Positions 59,154 through 64,000 of a stretch of 64,000 nt of DNA are shown piece after piece (the stretch's first letter is position 1; each line of letters opens with the position of its first letter). This DNA comes from Desulfuromonas acetexigens (GTDB lineage: Bacteria > Desulfobacterota > Desulfuromonadia > Desulfuromonadales > Trichloromonadaceae), in NCBI RefSeq assembly GCF_900111775.1, contig NZ_FOJJ01000001.1:1-64000 (forward strand), in the 5' to 3' direction. Position numbers and translations under genes: made by a program. The notes beneath the pieces are model-generated. The model ran no database searches. It was not told the DNA's origin and saw nothing but the letters and a program-made list of their open reading frames with translations.

Positions 59154-60323
59154 ATGAAGCGAGAACTCCAAGGCAGATACGTGACCATCTCGACGGTGGG
59201 GGAGAAGGCCCGGGCCTTTGTGCCGGCGCCGCTGCCGCCGCGTCCGCCCATTGACTGGACGCCGGAGCTGCGCGGCAAGTTCGATCAGGCGCTGCTCGCC
59301 CTTGGGCGGCTGGACAGCGTCTCGACCCTGCTGCCGGACACCTCGCTCTTTCTCTACATGTATGTCCGCAAGGAGGCGGTGCTCTCCTCGATGATCGAGG
59401 GGACGCAATCGTCCCTGTCCGATCTGCTGCTGTTTGAGTTGGATCAGGTGCCCGGCGTGCCGCTGGATGACGTGCGGGAGGTTAGCAACTATGTCGCCGC
59501 CCTTGACCAGGGTCTGCGCCTGCTGAAAGAAGGGCTGCCGCTGTCCCTGCGGCTCTTCCGCGAGATTCATGGCGTACTGCTGACCAAGGGCCGGGGGAGC
59601 AACCAGACTCCGGGTGAGTTCCGGCGTAGTCAGAACTGGATCGGCGGCACCCGCCCGGGCAACGCGGCCTTCGTTCCGCCCCCCGCCGAAGAGGTTCCGG
59701 AGTGCATGAGCAAGCTCGAGCTTTTCCTCCATGACCAGCCGGAGCCGACGCCGGTGTTGCTCAAAGCGGCGCTGGCCCATGTGCAGTTCGAGACGATCCA
59801 CCCGTTTCTCGATGGTAACGGCCGTCTGGGTCGGCTGCTGATCACGTTGCTGCTGTGCGAGCAGCGGGTTTTACGGAAGCCGATGCTCTACCTCAGCCTC
59901 TACTTCAAGACCCATCGTCAGTATTATTACGAGTTGTTGGGCAACGTGCGGCTGACCGGCGACTGGGAAGCCTGGCTCGATTTCTTCGCCGAGGCGGTGA
60001 TCGTCACCGCCGGCCAAGCGGTGGAAACGGCCCAGCAGCTTCTCGACCTGTCGAACCGGGATCGCGACAAGATCAGCGGCCTCGGCCGGGCGGCGGCATC
60101 CACCCTGCAGGTCCACCGGGCGCTGATGGAACACCCCATCGCCACATCCAACTCGCTGGTGGAGAAGACCGGCATCACCCCGGCCACGGTCAATAAGGCC
60201 CTCGGCCATCTGGAGCAGCTTGGCATCGTCAAGGAACTGACCGCCCAGAAACGCAACCGCCTGTTCAGTTACGCGGCCTATATCGAAATCATGAATCGTG
60301 GCACGGAGCTTCCGGGCGGATAG
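59154..60323 (+). CDS. Fic-family AMPylase with N-terminal autoinhibitory helix
   Basis: 389 residues. Active-site motif H216-PFLDGNGR-224 (HPFxxGNGR), with flanking LRLFREIHGVLL and GEFRRSQNWIGG. The N-terminal inhibitory motif S-x-x-x-E-G is S78 to G83 in SSMIEGTQSS, so this is a class II (self-inhibited) Fic. The C-terminus is a winged helix (SLVEKTGITPATVNKALGHL). It transfers AMP to hydroxyl side chains of unknown targets. No separate antitoxin is adjacent. Confidence 0.92.
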   Translation: MKRELQGRYVTISTVGEKARAFVPAPLPPRPPIDWTPELRGKFDQALLALGRLDSVSTLLPDTSLFLYMYVRKEAVLSSMIEGTQSSLSDLLLFELDQVPGVPLDDVREVSNYVAALDQGLRLLKEGLPLSLRLFREIHGVLLTKGRGSNQTPGEFRRSQNWIGGTRPGNAAFVPPPAEEVPECMSKLELFLHDQPEPTPVLLKAALAHVQFETIHPFLDGNGRLGRLLITLLLCEQRVLRKPMLYLSLYFKTHRQYYYELLGNVRLTGDWEAWLDFFAEAVIVTAGQAVETAQQLLDLSNRDRDKISGLGRAAASTLQVHRALMEHPIATSNSLVEKTGITPATVNKALGHLEQLGIVKELTAQKRNRLFSYAAYIEIMNRGTELPGG

Positions 60324-60342
60324 ATCGTCTCTCGCCCCAATC

Positions 60343-60400
60343 GGGCGCACATCGGTGCGATCCGGAAGCTGGTAGGATGCGGTGACGAAGGAACCGCATC
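60343..60400. repeat. Palindromic repeat remnant and GGTAGGATGCGG repeat
   Basis: GGGCGCACATCGGTGCGA (60343-60360) is a partial palindromic unit, and GGTAGGATGCGGTGACG...CCGCATC (60371-60400) matches 58911-58940 with one change. Confidence 0.8.
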
Positions 60401-60546
60401 GGTTCCCGTTCCGGTGACAATTATTGTCAAACCCCCTGCCGCAAAATGTTGAGAGTTTCTTACTTTTATCTGACAGGGGCGGATATATTTTTCTTAAGCG
60501 TTGAAATTCCGTAGGTTAATGCTATATCAAAAGGCAACGTCGCATT

Positions 60547-60562
60547 TGGCACGGCGATTGTA
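60547..60562 (+). promoter_or_regulatory. pilA: Candidate sigma-54 promoter of pilA
   Basis: TGGCACGGCGATTGTA: a perfect -24 element and TTGTA in place of TTGCW at -12, with correct spacing. It lies 110 bases upstream of pilA. RpoN/PilR control of pilA is known in Geobacter, Pseudomonas and Myxococcus. Confidence 0.65.
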
Positions 60563-60671
60563 TACAGACAAGTCATGCAAACCAATTCGAGATGAGCGAC
60601 CCGGCAAGTGGACTGACCGGTCACCCTTTGGCGGCGCTCCCGTACTTCAACCCGTAAAAGGAGAAAAACAC

Positions 60672-61292
60672 ATGTTGAGTAAATTCAGAAAGTCTGAAAA
60701 AGGTTTCACCCTGATCGAGCTGCTGATCGTCGTCGCGATCATCGGCATCCTGGCGGCGATTGCTATTCCGCAGTTCGCCGCCTACCGAGTCCGGGGTTTC
60801 AACTCCTCGGCGCAAAGCGACGTGCGCAACCTTTCCACTTCGCAAGCTGCCTTCTTTTCTGACTGGCAGGCATTTGGCGGCACTATCGCTACTGCGGTTG
60901 CAAACCCCCTGGTTTTTGCCGCTTTTGGTGGTGGCAACGGGACCCCTTTGACAGGACCTACGGGTACTCTCAACACACCTAACCTTGTGCCTACTATAAT
61001 CGCAACGGTGCAAGGTGGTAATCGTGGTATTCAGATTCCCCTGGGGAACAACGTCACGCTTGTTAGCAATACCCCTGCAGCTGCTGATCTAACAGCTTAT
61101 TCGGGTGCTTCCAAGCACCTTAATGGCAATACTTACTACGCTGTTGATAGTGACTCTTCGGCTATTTTCTTTGTAGAAAATCCAGGTAGTGAAGGGACGC
61201 CCGTGGTTGCTGCCGACGCACCATGTACCCAAGGTAATGACGATTTTTCGGGTGTAGCCGGGCCTGGCAATATCAACTGGAACATCCGGTAA
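60672..61292 (+). CDS. pilA: Type IV major pilin, long form
   Basis: 206 residues from ATG 60672 after AAAAGGAG. Leader MLSKFRKSEKG (11 residues) then mature FTLIELLIVVAIIGILAAIA with the conserved Glu5. The first ~60 residues resemble the short Geobacter pilin (IPQFAAYRVRGFNSSAQSDV), but the C-terminal ~140 residues are a long Gly/Thr/Ala/Asn-rich globular part with a single Cys. Processed by PilD and assembled on the inner membrane. Upstream sigma-54 promoter; downstream terminator. Confidence 0.92.
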   Translation: MLSKFRKSEKGFTLIELLIVVAIIGILAAIAIPQFAAYRVRGFNSSAQSDVRNLSTSQAAFFSDWQAFGGTIATAVANPLVFAAFGGGNGTPLTGPTGTLNTPNLVPTIIATVQGGNRGIQIPLGNNVTLVSNTPAAADLTAYSGASKHLNGNTYYAVDSDSSAIFFVENPGSEGTPVVAADAPCTQGNDDFSGVAGPGNINWNIR

Positions 61293-61314
61293 TTGTTTGT
61301 CTTTATCTTTTAGT

Positions 61315-61350
61315 AAACAGGGCGCTGGCCATAAGGCTTGCGCCCTGTTT
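61315..61350 (+). terminator. Terminator after pilA
   Basis: AAACAGGGCGC pairs with GCGCCCTGTTT around a loop that itself pairs (TGGCC/AGGCTT partly), followed by ATTT. It separates highly expressed pilA from the ABC genes. Confidence 0.8.
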
Positions 61351-61391
61351 ATTTCGACCGCACGATTTTTCTTATAGGATGGTCCGATTCT

Positions 61392-62138
61392 ATGTCCGAA
61401 GGTGTTGTCTTTTCCGAGGTCTGGAAGACCTACGAACGTGAACTGGGCACGGTTTCGCAACCAGCCTTGCGCGGGGTATCTTTCTCGGTCCGGCATGGTG
61501 AAACGTTGGGCCTGATCGGGGCGAACGGGGCGGGGAAGAGTACCTGCATCCGTCTGCTCATGGACTTCATCCGACCCGATCGAGGAAGCATCACCCTGGA
61601 CGGGCGGAGTCCAGCGGAAAGTGCGTTGCGTCACGACATCGGCTATCTCCCCGAGATCGCCAGTTTCCCTTCCAGCCTGACCATTCTCGACATGCTGCGC
61701 TTCGTCGGCGCGACCCACCGGTTGCCGAAAGCGACCATCGCCGAACAGTCCGAACGCTGGCTGCGCACTCTTGACTTGTGGGAAGCCCGCAAACGCCCGA
61801 TCCGGACCTTCTCCAAGGGGATGCAGCAGCGGGCCAGTTTCGTGCTGGCGCTGGTGCATGATCCCTCCTTGCTCATCCTCGACGAACCGATGAGCGGCCT
61901 CGACCCCATCGGCCGGGCGAGCATCGGTAACTTGATCCACGATCTCAAGGGCCAGGGCAAGACAATACTTTTTTGCACCCACATTCTCGAAGACGTGGAT
62001 CGGCTGGCGGATCGCCTGTTGATTCTGCACAAGGGGGAAAAACGTTTCGAGGGAACGTCGGCGGAACTGGCCGCGACCTTCAATGTTCCTAGCATTGTCG
62101 AGGGGTTCCTGAAAGCCATCGAGGTGAACGCGCCATGA
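61392..62138 (+). CDS. ABC transporter ATPase, PilH-like
   Basis: 248 residues from ATG 61392; the frame upstream is the pilA terminator. Walker A GANGAGKS, signature FSKGMQQRASFV (a degenerate LSGGQ), Walker B SLLILDEPMSGLD and the H-loop CTHI. It overlaps the permease by 4 bases. In Myxococcus, PilG-PilH-PilI next to pilA form an ABC complex needed for pilus biogenesis, and this locus has the same order of ideas (ATPase, permease, third gene). Otherwise a generic exporter ATPase. Confidence 0.85.
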   Translation: MSEGVVFSEVWKTYERELGTVSQPALRGVSFSVRHGETLGLIGANGAGKSTCIRLLMDFIRPDRGSITLDGRSPAESALRHDIGYLPEIASFPSSLTILDMLRFVGATHRLPKATIAEQSERWLRTLDLWEARKRPIRTFSKGMQQRASFVLALVHDPSLLILDEPMSGLDPIGRASIGNLIHDLKGQGKTILFCTHILEDVDRLADRLLILHKGEKRFEGTSAELAATFNVPSIVEGFLKAIEVNAP

Positions 62139-62944
62139 ATAATGCCCTGGGAAGAATTTCGGCGCTGGCCCGGCTGGTGCTGGTCGACGGCATGCGCCGT
62201 CATGCCCTGATGGGGCTGGTGCTTCTGGCCTTGGCGATCATCGTCAGCGGCCTTTTCTTTTTCGCCTTTGTCCCTCGCGACATCGGCCGGGTTTCGGTCG
62301 ATTTCGTGGTGACTATTGGCTGGTGCGCCGGGATGGTCTTTCTGCTTTTTCACGCCGTGCAGGTGATGAGTTGGGGGGAAGATCGGCGGGTGATTCATAC
62401 CCTGCTGGCTCATCCCCTGTCGCGTACCGATTACGTTCTCGGCGTCTTCGCCGGGCTTGCCGGCTTGCTGGTGTTGCTCAACGTTATCTTGGGGATCGCC
62501 GGTTTCGGCGTTCTCTACCTGATCAAATCCTGGGTGGGGGTGGCGTTTTTCGCCCGCCTGGGCGTCTGGGAATATCTGCTCTCCTGGTGGGGGGTGCTGA
62601 GCATCGAGGCGATGATCCTCGCCGTGATCGTACTCTTTTCGGGGATGATTCGTGGCGGCTTCACGGTGCTGCTGGTGACCCTTTCCTACTACCTCATCTG
62701 TAACGGCCTGCCGGTCGCCCTGGAATTTTTCAAGGGCGGCTCCGAGTTGGTTCAAAAAGCCCTCGTGGGCATGACTCTGGTCTTCCCCAACTTTTCCCGC
62801 TTCGATTACAAAGGGCTGGTGGTGGTCGCCAATCAGTGGCCCGCCGCCTCTTCCCTGCTGCTCAACCTGGCGTATGTCGTGCTCTATTGCGTGTTGACCC
62901 TGACGCTCGCGGCGGGGATCTACGGCCGTCGGGATCTCAAATGA
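62135..62944 (+). CDS. ABC-2-type permease, PilI-like
   Basis: 269 residues with six hydrophobic segments and the ABC-2 architecture of a permease half. The start overlaps the ATPase stop, and its end overlaps the next start, so all three are co-translated. Likely inner-membrane partner of the ATPase. Substrate unknown. Confidence 0.8.
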   Translation: MNNALGRISALARLVLVDGMRRHALMGLVLLALAIIVSGLFFFAFVPRDIGRVSVDFVVTIGWCAGMVFLLFHAVQVMSWGEDRRVIHTLLAHPLSRTDYVLGVFAGLAGLLVLLNVILGIAGFGVLYLIKSWVGVAFFARLGVWEYLLSWWGVLSIEAMILAVIVLFSGMIRGGFTVLLVTLSYYLICNGLPVALEFFKGGSELVQKALVGMTLVFPNFSRFDYKGLVVVANQWPAASSLLLNLAYVVLYCVLTLTLAAGIYGRRDLK

Positions 62945-63753
62945 AAAAGTTCGTATTTATCCTTTGCCTAGTCCTCTATCTGGCGGTCTGGGGGTTGCAG
63001 GAAGGCAAATCCAACTGGAACGATTTTTATCTGTCGCCCGCCGCCCCGGCCCCCGTGCTGAAAATCGCCAGCGGCTATGGCAGCCATTTGACGGGCTTCG
63101 CTTTGTTCGTCAAGGTGGCCATCTTCGCCGGTGGACCCCTGAAAGACGTCGATGAGCTGAGTTACGCCGAGAATCTGGCGCAAAATTTCGAGGTCATGAC
63201 TGAGCTGTACCCGAAATTCATCGATCCCTATCACTATTGCCAGTCTTTTTTGGCTACTATTTCTCCCGAGTACGCCCAGCGGGCCAACGATATCCACGAA
63301 CGTGCGGTCAAGGAACATCCGAATGAAATGTATTATCCGTTTTTTCAGGCCTTCAACTACTTTTATTATTTGAATGAACCGGTGAAGGCCGCCGAACTGT
63401 TTTATAAAATGGCCAAGTTGCCCGAAGCCCCGTCCTGGTTCGGCACTCTGGCCGGAAAACTGATGGGGCGCGGCGGCAACCTTCTCGCCGGTCGGGATAT
63501 GCTGCAAGCCATGTTTGTGACCGAGCAGGATGAGTTCGTCAAAGACCGCTACCGGCGTGGCATCGATAATTTCAACCGAGCCATTGAGGTCCAGAAATCA
63601 CTGGACCGCTACCGGGAACACCAAGGCCAGGATGCCGCTACCCTTGAGGAACTGGTTCCGGAATATCTTCCCATCTTGCCGAGCCTCGAAGACGATTACA
63701 TTCTGGTATGGGAACCTCCGATGCTCCGTCTTAAAAACGCGCTGGACAAGTGA
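62941..63753 (+). CDS. PilG-like anchored helical-repeat protein
   Basis: 270 residues from ATG 62941 (ATGA overlap with the permease). N-terminal membrane anchor (about 4-20), then a long alpha-helical region with TPR-like spacing (EYAQRANDIHERAVKEHPNE and FFQAFNYFYYLNEPVKAAEL). I do not recognise a named family. Position after the ATPase and permease suggests the third component of a pilus-related complex. Confidence 0.6.
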   Translation: MKKFVFILCLVLYLAVWGLQEGKSNWNDFYLSPAAPAPVLKIASGYGSHLTGFALFVKVAIFAGGPLKDVDELSYAENLAQNFEVMTELYPKFIDPYHYCQSFLATISPEYAQRANDIHERAVKEHPNEMYYPFFQAFNYFYYLNEPVKAAELFYKMAKLPEAPSWFGTLAGKLMGRGGNLLAGRDMLQAMFVTEQDEFVKDRYRRGIDNFNRAIEVQKSLDRYREHQGQDAATLEELVPEYLPILPSLEDDYILVWEPPMLRLKNALDK

Positions 63754-63826
63754 GCGGTTTGAGTCCCTTTCATCCCCTGCATCTCTGTAGTGCTTCAAAT
63801 TCACCCCTTCGAAAAGCCCAGCTGTG

Positions 63827-63847
63827 GTTCCTTGCGTCACCGCATTC
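63827..63847 (-). repeat. Partial GGATGCGGTGACG repeat
   Basis: On the minus strand AATGCGGTGACGCAAGGAAC, a diverged third copy of the repeat at 58911-58940 and 60371-60400. Confidence 0.65.
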
Positions 63848-63918
63848 AACGACATTTTGACTGCCCGACCTGATCACCCAGAATCTGAATGCCTCCTTTA
63901 CCGACCTGGAGTTTCCAC

Positions 63919-64000
63919 ATGCGGGTAAAATTCAGTAAATCCGAAGCAGGGTTCACGCTTGTTGAATTGCTGATTGTGGTCGCGATCATCGGCATTCTGG
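63919..64000 (+). CDS. Second type IV prepilin, cut by the window edge
   Basis: From ATG 63919 after TGGAG, the frame reads MRVKFSKSEAG then FTLVELLIVVAIIGIL and leaves the window. The leader and the conserved Glu5 identify a prepilin. It is oriented with pilA and the ABC genes, so the locus has at least two pilins. Major or minor status cannot be decided from 27 residues. Confidence 0.88.
   Translation, partial: MRVKFSKSEAGFTLVELLIVVAIIGIL

Noticed and set aside
60672-61292. Pilin as a conductive e-pilin
   Set aside because: The N-terminal half is similar to the Geobacter pilin, but the ~195-residue mature length and low aromatic content of the C-terminal part do not fit the short, aromatic-rich form.

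Overview
The window looks like a chromosomal segment of a GC-rich, Gram-negative, anaerobic deltaproteobacterium, most likely of the Desulfuromonas/Geobacter/Pelobacter lineage (Desulfuromonadia). This is an inference from gene content: a NrfH-NrfA ammonia-forming nitrite reductase, a Geobacter-type PilA N-terminus next to a PilH/PilI-like ABC transporter, candidate sigma-54 promoters, many lipoproteins, and outer-membrane lipid systems (LpxH, Pqi, RND efflux). No rRNA, tRNA or CRISPR array was recognised.

Layout. 1-4.2 kb is an accessory scar. It holds the 3' end of an IS256-like element, three AT-rich genes unlike the rest of the window, two remnants of a HicA-like toxin gene, a truncated RhuM gene, and a REP-associated transposase (RAYT) element with clear terminal inverted repeats. 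4.2-11.4 kb has an outer-membrane beta-barrel protein, a helix-hairpin-helix protein and a complete tripartite RND efflux operon. 11.4-23.2 kb is mostly housekeeping and envelope genes: phosphofructokinase, an M16 protease pair, MarC, a dihydrolipoamide-dehydrogenase-like enzyme, YkgJ, YihY, LpxH, SppA, and two nucleoside-recognition (gate) half proteins. 23.4-42.6 kb continues with a TPR protein and Cu(I) ATPase, a DHH phosphoesterase, an amidase-rph-rdgB-MaoC operon, HAD and OmpA proteins, nadC-birA-coaX, an EF-G paralogue, a SPOR protein, and MOSC-MoaB.

42.7-50.7 kb is the respiratory block: a ZIP metal transporter, a recently inserted IS1202-group element with an intact target duplication, a sigma-54 activator, nrfH-nrfA, and a membrane protein with a c-heme motif, a degenerate GGDEF domain and an intact EAL domain. 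50.9-58.7 kb has an acyl-CoA ligase, an M24 peptidase and a pqi lipid-transport cluster. That cluster has a split pqiA and is interrupted by a decayed antitoxin-PIN module. 59.1-64 kb holds a Fic protein and then a pilin locus: pilA, ABC ATPase, permease, a PilG-like third gene, and the start of a second prepilin cut by the window edge.

The most unusual layer is non-coding. (i) Heptanucleotide tandem arrays lie directly at or just after stop codons at six or more loci. Most units carry TGA or TAA, and because 7 = 1 mod 3, three units put a stop in every frame. (ii) A compound palindromic repeat family has constant outer arms and exchangeable palindromic cores, with 13 copies, 12 of them between 54.0 and 59.1 kb. 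(iii) Several other dispersed repeats occur. Three candidate sigma-54 promoters (before a small membrane protein, nrfHA and pilA) and a possible leaderless lpxH transcript are the main regulatory observations.
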